DNA from: an uncultured Collinsella sp.
Lineage (GTDB): Bacteria > Actinomycetota > Coriobacteriia > Coriobacteriales > Coriobacteriaceae
Length of the DNA stretch: 12,905 nt
NCBI GenBank assembly: GCA_900551305.1
Contig: URVK01000022.1
Span: 1-12,905 of the forward strand
Direction: 5' to 3'
The notes under the pieces: model-generated
Database searches by the model: none
The model's input: the letters and a program-made list of their open reading frames with translations, nothing else
Told to the model about the DNA's origin: nothing
Shown: one piece after another, positions 1 to 6,396 of the stretch
Layout: each line of letters begins with the position of its first letter
Numbering within the stretch: the first letter of the stretch is position 1
Made by a program: the position numbers and the translations under genes

Positions 1-457
1 CCTGTCGGATCGAGCCACACGCGCCGCACGGCGTCGTGGACCTCGGACCAGTCGTCCTCAGGGCAGCCGTTCGATGCCCAGCTCCAGTAGCCCGACCTTC
101 TCACCCCCAGCACCCCGGCCATCATGGTCAGCGCGAAGCTACCTTTCTCCGGCAACACGAGCCCGCACTTGGCTAGAGTGCTTCTCTTTGGCGAAGAAGG
201 CAGCGGCTTTTTTAGGAACGCATTCTCCATCTTGAGCTCGCATATTCGCTTCTTGGCCTCGCGCAGCTCGCGGTCCTCGGCTCTCGGGTCGGGCTCGCCG
301 GAGAGCTCGCGCCGGCGCTTGAGCGCCCAGTCGTTAACCGTCTTGGCGTTGAGCCCGAGCTCGTCGCAGGCCTGGGCTATGGGCACCCTGTCGAGATGAC
401 GTAGTCGGCGGTCTCCCGCCTGATCCCGTCGGTGTACTTCTTCTGATTGGCGACCAT
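1..457 (-). pseudogene. IS3-family transposase (orfA plus start of orfB), frameshifted
   Basis: The start ATG at 457-455 has AAAGGA about 8 bases upstream, and the first residues are MVANQKKYTDGIRRETADYV. That frame stops at TAG after 26 residues, near 380. The following bases continue in another frame as VPIAQACDELGLNAKTVNDW, the second half of the orfA helix-turn-helix. One base therefore appears to be missing near 395-403. The shifted frame runs through an orfA leucine-zipper-like stretch (LREAKKRICELKMEN) to an A6G run at 213-207, the usual site of programmed -1 frameshifting in IS3 elements. It then stays open to the window edge as an orfB-like N-terminus (GLVLPEKGSFALTMMAGVLG, then SGYWSW). 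The DDE catalytic core would lie outside the window. IS3-family identity is clear from these motifs; loss of function is inferred from the frameshift. Confidence 0.7.
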
Positions 458-554
458 TCGGCAATCCTTTCGTTTATCAGCCCACATGCAGTCTAAGGCA
501 CCGCGGTGTCGCGGTCCTTCCAGCCTGCGTGTCCGAAAAAAACGATACAGGTCA
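1..554 (-). mobile_element. Degraded IS3-family insertion sequence, 5' part
   Basis: The minus strand carries the upstream end and orfA/orfB coding of an IS3-type element, cut by the left edge of the window. The outer end is placed tentatively at 554. From there the minus strand begins with TGACCTGTATCG, then a T-run and CGGACACG, which resembles IS3-family terminal repeats that begin with TG. The matching right end lies outside the window, so the terminal repeat and any target duplication cannot be checked. The coding part is broken (see the transposase entry), so this copy is probably immobile unless helped in trans. Confidence 0.5.
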
Positions 555-762
555 AACGAGCTACTCAGGTAGGGCTTCGAACGGGCCGGCAGCTGGCCGC
601 CCGCCGGCCGCGGGGCTGACATACCCGTGTGCGAAGGGCCGGGGCGCGGGCATACCGATGACGTGAGGGTCACTACAGGCCGGGTGACGGCACTCGGCGC
701 GGACTACCGAGGCCCGCAGCGCTCGGGTGCGCCAACGCCACGTGCGGCGGGCGACCTAAATA
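555..762. other. GC-rich spacer without a recognisable gene
   Basis: This stretch between the IS end and the stop of the peptidase gene is GC-rich. It contains short inverted GCCGGC/GGCCGG motifs around 580-615. A plus-strand frame is open across it but has no recognisable protein and no good ribosome binding site. I see no terminator with a T-run for either flanking minus-strand unit. Confidence 0.4.
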
Positions 763-1578
763 TTATTCTGGAACACTCAAGCGCTCTCTCAAGATTGGGT
801 CGAAGTCTTTCAGGCGTTCGGACTTGATGACGATGCCCAAGTTCAACATGTCTTGAACGTTTACGTGAGCAATCGTAGATACGGTGATATCACCGAGAAC
901 GTTTCTAATGGGAACAGCGCGTAGAATGCCCAACAGATAGAGTCTGCTTCCCACGACGACCGCGCCATTCTCGAGATAGGTTCCCTCGTTGTACAGGAAG
1001 ACAGGGGAACCGCTTGAACCCGGGTAGCAAGCCATGTCCACTAAGAATTCCTTCTCGCCCCGATAATCGTATCTGTAGGGAGTCGCCGTGATTCCCCTGC
1101 GCACGATTGGCAAGTTGTTGGCCTCGTCCCAGATGCCGTTGGGGTACCCGATCATGGTCACTTCTTCCATGCAGCCCATGTCTTTAATCAGCGTCTTCGT
1201 CGGAAGCAGCTCCAGACTGAGCGGTATAGTGAGCAGATGCTTACCCGCCTGGATAAAACCGTTGAGAGCAGGGCCAATAGGCAGTACACACAAGTCCACG
1301 TTCTCGTCTGGATGCGAAATCCAATCGCTGTCCGAGCCACGCATGGTCAGCCGCTCGTTTATATTGAGCAAGTTGCCGTTCTCGTCGGCTCGCGAGAAGA
1401 TGACCCGGTATTCATATCCGCCCTTGACCACATGTTTGTTGGTCACGACGGCAGGAACAAATGTCTTGCCGTCATCGCAGAATTTGAAAAAGAAACCAGT
1501 TCCAACCGAGCACTCTCCTGAGGGAAGCGATGCTTCAATTCGTATCGTCGTATGAAGAAGCTGCTCAGAAAGCTGCAT
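763..1578 (-). CDS. Trypsin-like serine peptidase, cytoplasmic
   Basis: This 271-residue protein has the chymotrypsin/HtrA-type (S1) fold signature and an apparently complete catalytic triad. The pieces are an opening strand GTGFFF (26-31), the histidine in TNKHVV (His49), the aspartate in NVDLCVL (Asp95) and the serine in PGSSGSPVF (Ser189, corresponding to GDSGGP). The GYPNG block (144-148) before the serine is typical of bacterial trypsin-like peptidases. There is no signal peptide, membrane segment or PDZ domain, so it should act in the cytoplasm. The ATG at 1578 is well supported by AGGAAGG eight bases upstream. It lies downstream of, and overlaps, a small HTH-like gene, and is divergent from the SIR2-HerA pair. 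Cytoplasmic trypsin-like peptidases without targeting signals occur in defence islands, so a role in phage sensing or effector activation is an inference. Its substrate is unknown. Confidence 0.85.
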   Translation of the reverse strand: MQLSEQLLHTTIRIEASLPSGECSVGTGFFFKFCDDGKTFVPAVVTNKHVVKGGYEYRVIFSRADENGNLLNINERLTMRGSDSDWISHPDENVDLCVLPIGPALNGFIQAGKHLLTIPLSLELLPTKTLIKDMGCMEEVTMIGYPNGIWDEANNLPIVRRGITATPYRYDYRGEKEFLVDMACYPGSSGSPVFLYNEGTYLENGAVVVGSRLYLLGILRAVPIRNVLGDITVSTIAHVNVQDMLNLGIVIKSERLKDFDPILRERLSVPE

Positions 1579-1859
1579 AGATACCCTTCCTGTTTGTATA
1601 AAGGCTCTTCGATTGTACCCGATGACGATAATCCATAATCAATAAACAGTACCGTCTCGGGAACATCTTCGCGCAGGATCACGCAGAGAGCGTAGCCACG
1701 GACGCCGAGCATGGCGGCCATGGTGTCGCAGCGCGGAGTCGGCCCGCGCGAGATCAAGTTGTTGATGTAGTTGGGGACCTTGCCCAGGGCCGGCCCGATG
1801 TGGGTTATGGGAACCCAGACGGTCGCGACCGTCTGTATGAGGGCATCGCTGGCGTGCAC
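1443..1859 (-). CDS. Small helix-turn-helix-like protein (C-terminal tail doubtful)
   Basis: The frame starts at GTG 1859 with AGGA about 9 bases upstream. The first roughly 75 residues look like a compact XRE-like DNA-binding protein. Residues 18-40 (ITHIGPALGKVPNYINNLIS) and 41-58 (RGPTPRCDTMAAMLGVRG) fit a helix-turn-helix with the pattern of small regulators often found in prophages and defence islands. After about residue 95 the frame runs into the peptidase gene and overlaps it for 136 bases. Those last residues are low-quality sequence in another frame, so the natural stop may have been lost by an indel, or the annotated tail is real but not conserved. Function is inferred: a possible transcriptional regulator of the peptidase unit or of the divergent SIR2-HerA operon. 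The exact family is not recognised with certainty. Confidence 0.55.
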   Translation of the reverse strand: MHASDALIQTVATVWVPITHIGPALGKVPNYINNLISRGPTPRCDTMAAMLGVRGYALCVILREDVPETVLFIDYGLSSSGTIEEPLYKQEGYLCSFLSSFFIRRYELKHRFPQESARLELVSFSNSAMTARHLFLPS

Positions 1860-1912
1860 GGATGAATCCTATCGAGTCCGCTTACAGGGACATGATACAC
1901 GGCGACGGAATA

Positions 1913-2156
1913 GTTAGGCGATCGCAGAAGATTCCCGTCCCTCGAACGTTACGCAGTTGCAGAGCGCGGGTACAAGGGTCGCAACGACGATGACCCCGAC
2001 GCGACGGAAGACGACATGAGTAAGTGGATCGAGCCGTCAGCGGACACCAAGTACGTCTGCAACGACGGCGTGGTGATGACGTGGGTGAGTATCTGGGGCA
2101 AGGAGCGAATGTTCCAGTTCCCGGGCGCGTTCGAGCAGAGGTTTTTGAGTTTATAG
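1913..2156 (+). pseudogene. Remnant of an unrecognised small protein
   Basis: After an in-frame TAG at about 1910, the plus strand is open and codon use looks coding. The readings include ERYAVAERGYKGRNDDDP, WIEPSADTKYVCNDG and VVMTWVSIWGKERMFQFPG, ending at TAG 2154-2156. The first in-frame ATG is at 2016, which would give only 46 residues and has no clear ribosome binding site. The protein-like stretch extends upstream of that ATG without a start codon, so I read it as a 5'-truncated gene. I cannot name the family. It ends 10 bases before the SIR2 start, so it may once have been the first gene of that operon, or be the scar of an older insertion. Confidence 0.4.
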
Positions 2157-2166
2157 GGAGCACACC

Positions 2167-3441
2167 ATGTCTGACAACGCGATGAATATACCGGATGACG
2201 CACCCTCCGATGTGCAGGAGGAATCCCCCACGTCCCTTTTTATCTTGCAGAGGGGTGCAACAAGGCGTGAGGTAAACGCCTCGGAAGCCCGACATTTTGT
2301 CCAAGGCATTCTTTCCAGGTCGATCAACCTGGCCACGCTTATCGGCTCAGGCGCATCTACTCCGGCTATTCCCCTGATGGGTGAAACCTTCAGGAACATG
2401 CGAGCGGACCTCAAGCTCAAAGATCCCGAGCTATCTACCCTTCTGGAAAGTCGAATAACCAAAATTGCACGTCGAGATAACGAAGACCCTGCGAAGTACT
2501 CGAACATCGAGAACCTCCTTTCGTGGCTGAGTCAGCGCATCGAGGGCTCTCTAGATAGCGCCGATGAAGACAAGAGGGTTTCCGATGCAGTTCGCAAGGC
2601 CTTTCTCGAGTCCGTCGATATAAAATACAACACAGAACACTCAGACGTCCTCGATAGCTACCGCAGATTCGTTCAGGGACTTGGTATATCCCGCCAGATT
2701 CTTGCGCGCGGAGGGCAGGCTGCCTTCGATGTTGTCAACCTCTTCACCACGAACTACGACCTATTCCATGAGATGGCCCTTGAATCGAGCGACTACGCCT
2801 ATGTCGACGGGTTCTCGAACGCGCTGATGCCCACATTCAGCCCGCGGGAATACCATCGCAGGCCGATTGACCTCGATGAGAGGTTCAGAGACCACTACGA
2901 ACCGGTGAACCCCTTCTTCCGCCTTTACAAGATGCACGGCTCCATCAACTGGAGGGTCTATGACGGTAACGTCGTAAGGGCCCCAAAGTTTCCCGACATC
3001 GCCGACGAATACCAAGGCGACAAACAGCTTATTGCCCCGATGACTTCCAAATATGCCCTAACGCAAGGCACTCCTTATAGCGATATGTTTCGCGAGTTCG
3101 TAAACATCCTCGCCGTTCCCAACACCGTTCTTCTGACGTGCGGATTCAGCTTTGCAGACTCGCATATATCGAACCTAATCAGGCAGGCTCTTGCGAGGCC
3201 TGACTTCACTCTTCTCGCCTTCGTCGGCAACCCAGCAGAGACCGATATTGGTTCCCCCACACGGGATTTCTACGACAGAGCAGGTGGCGCGAACGCCTAT
3301 TTCGTATATCCAAGCGAAAGGGATCCGAAGCCCAAGCGTCCGCTGTATTTCTCGGAATTCGCTGACTTTATCGGGCCTGAAATCACCTTCGGAGACGATG
3401 CTGCATCTGGATCTCTGGGGCTTGGTGACGGGAATGAATAA
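2167..3441 (+). CDS. SIR2-family NADase, defence effector (Nezha SIR2)
   Basis: This 424-residue protein carries the SIR2 catalytic signature. It has a nucleotide-binding loop GSGAS (60-64), FTTNYD (193-198, Asn196), the catalytic histidine in YKMHGSINW (His257) and the late Rossmann motif GFSFADSHI (326-334). There is no zinc-ribbon cysteine pair of the kind found in deacetylase sirtuins, which points to NAD hydrolysis. The ATG at 2167 has GGGAG about 8 bases upstream. The stop (TAA 3439-3441) overlaps the likely start of the HerA gene, indicating translational coupling. In the known SIR2-HerA (Nezha) system the two proteins form a large complex that depletes NAD in infected cells and aborts phage replication. 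Assignment to that system comes from the domain pair and gene order; activity is inferred. The N-terminal 30 residues are acidic and poorly conserved in appearance. Confidence 0.88.
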   Translation: MSDNAMNIPDDAPSDVQEESPTSLFILQRGATRREVNASEARHFVQGILSRSINLATLIGSGASTPAIPLMGETFRNMRADLKLKDPELSTLLESRITKIARRDNEDPAKYSNIENLLSWLSQRIEGSLDSADEDKRVSDAVRKAFLESVDIKYNTEHSDVLDSYRRFVQGLGISRQILARGGQAAFDVVNLFTTNYDLFHEMALESSDYAYVDGFSNALMPTFSPREYHRRPIDLDERFRDHYEPVNPFFRLYKMHGSINWRVYDGNVVRAPKFPDIADEYQGDKQLIAPMTSKYALTQGTPYSDMFREFVNILAVPNTVLLTCGFSFADSHISNLIRQALARPDFTLLAFVGNPAETDIGSPTRDFYDRAGGANAYFVYPSERDPKPKRPLYFSEFADFIGPEITFGDDAASGSLGLGDGNE

Positions 3442-5266
3442 CGGAGTCCCCAAGCCGGGTTGGCTGATAGGCACTATTTGCTACATGGACCAAGAGAAGA
3501 TAAGGCTCCGCGCGTCGCGTTCCGACTTTTCCGATCGTATGCTCAATGGCGAGCCCAGGCATTTGAACGGGCTCAACCAGTACCTCTTCGCCTACCTCTC
3601 CATATCTACCAAGGTTATCTTCCGCGTGGTTTCCGCAGAAGAGGCCGAGAGACCGTATTCCGACCAGCCGTCGTCGAGGTTTAGTACGAGCTACATCTTC
3701 ACAGCCACCCCCATTGGGGAGATTGAGAAGTCTACCTACGTTCCCGGCGTAGTAGACCTCCCTATGGTCGGTTCCAATGTCTACGCTTGCGATGAATCAA
3801 TCCTCAAGAAGGTCTTTTGCGTACGGGAAGGAGTCGAGATTGGGTCTCTCGCTGGATACGATTCGGTAAGACCCACTTTTGATATCGATTCTCTGTTCTC
3901 TGGTCATCTCGCTATTCTCGGTAATACCGGCTCGGGAAAGTCCTCAACCGCGCGGCTCCTGCTTGATAGAGTAGCGTCGCTCTTAGATGCCGAGAACGCG
4001 TTCGATGCAGAGCCCCGATTCATCGTCTTCGACCTGCACGGTGATTATGACTTTCTCACGCGCGGCGGTTACGGCTGCACGAGACGAATCGATGCCGATG
4101 AGTACCACCTCGCGCCTGGAGAGTTGTCGATGGATGACTGGTCAGCTATTCTCGACCCCTCGCGACGCATCCAGAAACCTCTGCTTGAGAGGGCCGTGAG
4201 ATACTCCCACCTCAACGAGGAGGGCAAGAAGAAGCTATTTGCAGCCTTCGCATATACCGCAATTCGGGACACGAGCATCGATAGCCACGCAGCGAGGAAG
4301 TTTCAGGTCTCAAAGTATTACCAGCCGATTGAGGGAGAACTTAACAAGATTCTCGAACGCGAGTCCGGACCTTTCTCTCGCCCTCAGACCGCTCATAACC
4401 TGTTAGTGTCTTTCAACCTGGAATACGGAAACATATCGAAAGATGTCGTCGAAGGGCTTGAGTCCCTTTTGAAGGAGTTCATCGAGGACGAATACATGTC
4501 CGATGGACTTCCCAATATCGAACGCATCTTATGTGAGTACGAAAAACCTAAAAGCGAGGTCTCAATCTCTGACGTCGTTGATGCGCTTGACTTCGTGTTC
4601 GACGAAGAAGAAGTGCGAGGCAACCGTCAGATAAGGTCGTATTCAGAGGGGCTGGTTACTCAGCTTAGAAACCTTAGGGAAAGGTATTCGCATGACCTCT
4701 TCTCACTTGAGCGGGGCGAGTCAATTGCAGCCCTCTTAAACAAGTGGCGTGGCATTCTTGTGCTAGACGTCTCTCAGATAATCGACGAGTCGGGACTGAA
4801 GTTGTTCTCCCACTACGTTGCGCGTACACTCTTTCAGGCTAGTCTAGATGCGGGAAGAGGTTCCTCAACACCCGTCTATCTCATTTTTGACGAGGCGCAT
4901 CGCTATATCAGGGATGCAGACCTGACAGACGACTCAGTGTTCAATCGAATTGCACGGGAGGGCCGTAAGTTTGGCATTTACCTTACCGCCATCAGCCAAA
5001 TCCCCAGTGAGCTTTCCCGCGTCGTGCTCTCTCAGACGGGAACCTTCATAATCCACCGCATTCAGAACTCTTACGACCTCGATTACGTTCGCCGCAATAT
5101 CCCTTCCATATCAAATGGCCAGGTCATGCGCCTTCCCGCATTCGCCCCGGGAACCGCGACCGCGCTGGGAAGCTCCATTACGGTGCCCCTTGAACTACAG
5201 ATAGACGATGACTTTGCCGACGAGACGCCAACGATCCGGATGATGAAGAGCAATCGGATTCGATAA
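3434..5266 (+). CDS. HerA-type hexameric ATPase of a SIR2-HerA system
   Basis: From the chosen ATG at 3434 this is a 610-residue HerA/FtsK-like ATPase. Residues 10-110 look like the HAS-barrel (WLIGTICYMDQEKIRLR at the start). Walker A is GNTGSGKS (163-170), followed by FDLHGDY (199-205), the DPHGEY-type motif of HerA. Walker B is VYLIFDEAHR (481-490, Asp486-Glu487). GRKFGIYLTAISQ (510-522) supplies the arginine and sensor glutamine region. The frame is open back to 3191 inside the SIR2 gene, but that longer N-terminus is antisense-quality sequence. The ATG at 3434 overlaps the SIR2 stop by 8 bases and leaves the HAS-barrel at the start. A GTG at 3425 is an alternative; neither has a strong ribosome binding site, fitting coupled translation. 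It would drive DNA- or NTP-dependent control of the SIR2 partner. Confidence 0.87.
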   Translation: MNNGVPKPGWLIGTICYMDQEKIRLRASRSDFSDRMLNGEPRHLNGLNQYLFAYLSISTKVIFRVVSAEEAERPYSDQPSSRFSTSYIFTATPIGEIEKSTYVPGVVDLPMVGSNVYACDESILKKVFCVREGVEIGSLAGYDSVRPTFDIDSLFSGHLAILGNTGSGKSSTARLLLDRVASLLDAENAFDAEPRFIVFDLHGDYDFLTRGGYGCTRRIDADEYHLAPGELSMDDWSAILDPSRRIQKPLLERAVRYSHLNEEGKKKLFAAFAYTAIRDTSIDSHAARKFQVSKYYQPIEGELNKILERESGPFSRPQTAHNLLVSFNLEYGNISKDVVEGLESLLKEFIEDEYMSDGLPNIERILCEYEKPKSEVSISDVVDALDFVFDEEEVRGNRQIRSYSEGLVTQLRNLRERYSHDLFSLERGESIAALLNKWRGILVLDVSQIIDESGLKLFSHYVARTLFQASLDAGRGSSTPVYLIFDEAHRYIRDADLTDDSVFNRIAREGRKFGIYLTAISQIPSELSRVVLSQTGTFIIHRIQNSYDLDYVRRNIPSISNGQVMRLPAFAPGTATALGSSITVPLELQIDDDFADETPTIRMMKSNRIR

Positions 5267-5289
5267 AGCTATTTGTGGCCGGCCCGGAG

Positions 5290-5326
5290 AATGCCCGCAA
5301 CGGAGACGTTGTGGGCATTTCCTTTT
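5290..5326 (+). terminator. Intrinsic terminator after the HerA gene
   Basis: AATGCCCGCAAC (5290-5301) pairs with GTTGTGGGCATT (5308-5319) around a GGAGAC loop: a 12-bp stem with one G-U pair, followed by TCCTTTT. It begins 23 bases after the HerA stop and should end the SIR2-HerA transcript. Confidence 0.72.
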
Positions 5327-5372
5327 GCCCGCTCGGGACACGGGAGTCATACGTGGGTGAGTAGGATGGTAA

Positions 5373-5474
5373 GCCGCAGGGCAGCAAGGGCAGCCGGAGG
5401 AGCAGGCGCCGCAGGTAGAGGCGGTGTCGAACTACTGCGAGCTTCTCAACCGGCGGGACGCGCGCTACGCCTAG
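5373..5474 (+). pseudogene. C-terminal fragment of an unrecognised protein
   Basis: After an in-frame TAA at 5370-5372 the plus strand reads AAGQQGQPEEQAPQVE, then AVSNYCELLNRRDARYA, and a TAG at 5472-5474. The composition (Gln/Pro/Glu-rich linker then a helical charged end) looks like the C-terminus of a real protein. There is no start codon or ribosome binding site. It lies between the HerA terminator and the glycosyltransferase fragment and is probably recombination debris. The family is unknown and chance cannot be excluded for such a short frame. Confidence 0.3.
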
Positions 5475-5507
5475 CAACAAGCCAGAACAAGCACAGTAAT
5501 TTTCAGC

Positions 5508-5975
5508 GCACCATACACGCACTCGCTGCTAAGGTTCGGCCCCAGCCACGGATCACCCGTCAAGAAGAACTCCAGCCAGTGCTGCATAAACAGTGCCTGC
5601 TCGCGCTTCCAACGGCGCAGCTTTTCCTCGCTGGCCTCTTCCCTGCTGCGCGAAGTGAACTCGTAGTGGTGCAGCTCAGCATAAGGTGTAAAGATGGTGC
5701 GGTAGCCCCCATACGCGCAGGCAAAAATCCGCATCGTTAAAACCGACGGCAAACTTCTCGTCGCAGCCTTCAACCCGTTCATAAACGTCGCGACGGACCA
5801 TCTGGCAGGCGCCCGTAACGGCGCTAAAGTTGCCCGGGTGCACGGCACGGGCAAGATATCCCTCGCGCTTTGCCGAAAAGTCCCAGTTGGCATGGGCAAG
5901 GGCGCCGCGCACGCCGACCACAATGCCAGCTAGCTGAACCAGATGGCCAGCAAAGTAGAGCTTGGCACCCACCAA
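5508..5975 (-). pseudogene. Frameshifted 3' fragment of a GT2 glycosyltransferase
   Basis: The translated minus strand repeats residues of about 671-820 of the intact glycosyltransferase at 9505-11991. Examples are VRGALAHAN, FSAKREGYLARAV, PGNFSAVTGACQMVRRDV and FAVGFNDADFCLRV in one frame, then GYRTIFTPYAEL, KLRRWKREQALFMQ and GDPWLGPNLS in another. The switch between frames lies near 5708-5711, where about five bases present in the intact gene are missing. Similarity begins abruptly at about 5975 and ends at about 5510, after which the frame reads unrelated residues. With no N-terminal nucleotide-sugar domain and a frameshift it cannot be functional. The fragment is in the same orientation as the intact copy about 4 kb away, so it is either a partial duplication or the end of a displaced paralogue. 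Confidence 0.88.
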
Positions 5976-5981
5976 AGCCCA

Positions 5982-6041
5982 TTACTTGCTCAGGATGACC
6001 AGGAAGGTCAAGAGAAGTAGGAGAAGGATAATCCTATCCAT
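5982..6041 (-). CDS. Possible 19-residue hydrophobic peptide, type I toxin-like
   Basis: On the minus strand AGGGGG stands about 7 bases before an ATG at 6041. The frame reads MDRIILLLLLLTFLVILSK and ends at TAA 5984-5982. A single, almost uninterrupted hydrophobic segment with charged ends, a very strong ribosome binding site and a position in a module of mobile genes all resemble small membrane toxins of type I toxin-antitoxin systems. I see no homologue by eye and no identified antisense RNA, so the toxin reading is inference. It lies just beyond the end of the glycosyltransferase fragment and is divergent from the structured stretch and RhuM-Doc gene. Confidence 0.45.
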   Translation of the reverse strand: MDRIILLLLLLTFLVILSK

Positions 6042-6170
6042 CTGACTACCCCCTGCCTTGTAGAACCGCGGCCCGGAATACAGCTGGCTTCGGAGAACAA
6101 GGCAGAGGACGACACACCGCCGCGTCCAGCTAAAATTTAAACAGAAATACGTACGCATGTTCGCGTTTCG

Positions 6171-6330
6171 TGGTACACTGTATCTACCAGAATAAGACAG
6201 AGTGAAAGTCGCTTCGGAGGCCCCCAATGGTACGAAGCGCCGGCGTCGCGTGCCCCGACCCTGGCTTAGCCGGCGCACGCGACGCCGACTGACCGGCGGG
6301 ATGCCGGTTGAAGCTACGCAATACCGGCAT
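6171..6330 (+). other. Hairpin-rich intergenic stretch, possible leader or small RNA
   Basis: Between the small peptide and the RhuM-Doc gene lie three consecutive inverted repeats. The first is CGCTTCG (6210-6216) with CGAAGCG (6233-6239). The second is a perfect 13-bp pair CGGCGTCGCGTGC (6241-6253) with GCACGCGACGCCG (6275-6287). The third is ATGCCGGT (6301-6308) with ACCGGCAT (6323-6330). ACCGGC at 6292-6297 could pair with GCCGGT instead, giving alternative structures. An extended -10-like TGGTACACT (6171-6179) sits just upstream on the plus strand, without a good -35. No ORF is convincing here. It may be a structured RNA, the 5' leader of the RhuM-Doc mRNA, or operator sites. Confidence 0.35.
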
Positions 6331-6396
6331 GTTGAAACCACTCGTCCTCCGGCGTGCGGATCATAGCATGTCGACTAAACCGAAGGGGCATACATC

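Noticed and set aside
3191..3433. HerA start at the first ATG of its frame (3191)
   Set aside because: The extra 81 residues lie inside the SIR2 gene and do not resemble a HerA N-terminus; the HAS-barrel begins just after 3434.
5178..5740. Open frames on both strands downstream of HerA (5178-5522 minus, 5273-5740 plus)
   Set aside because: They have low-complexity Arg/Ala/Pro-rich translations antisense to HerA or to the glycosyltransferase fragment, with no ribosome binding site.
6181..6330. CRISPR array
   Set aside because: The repeats are inverted, not regularly spaced direct repeats, and differ from each other. No cas gene is present in the window.
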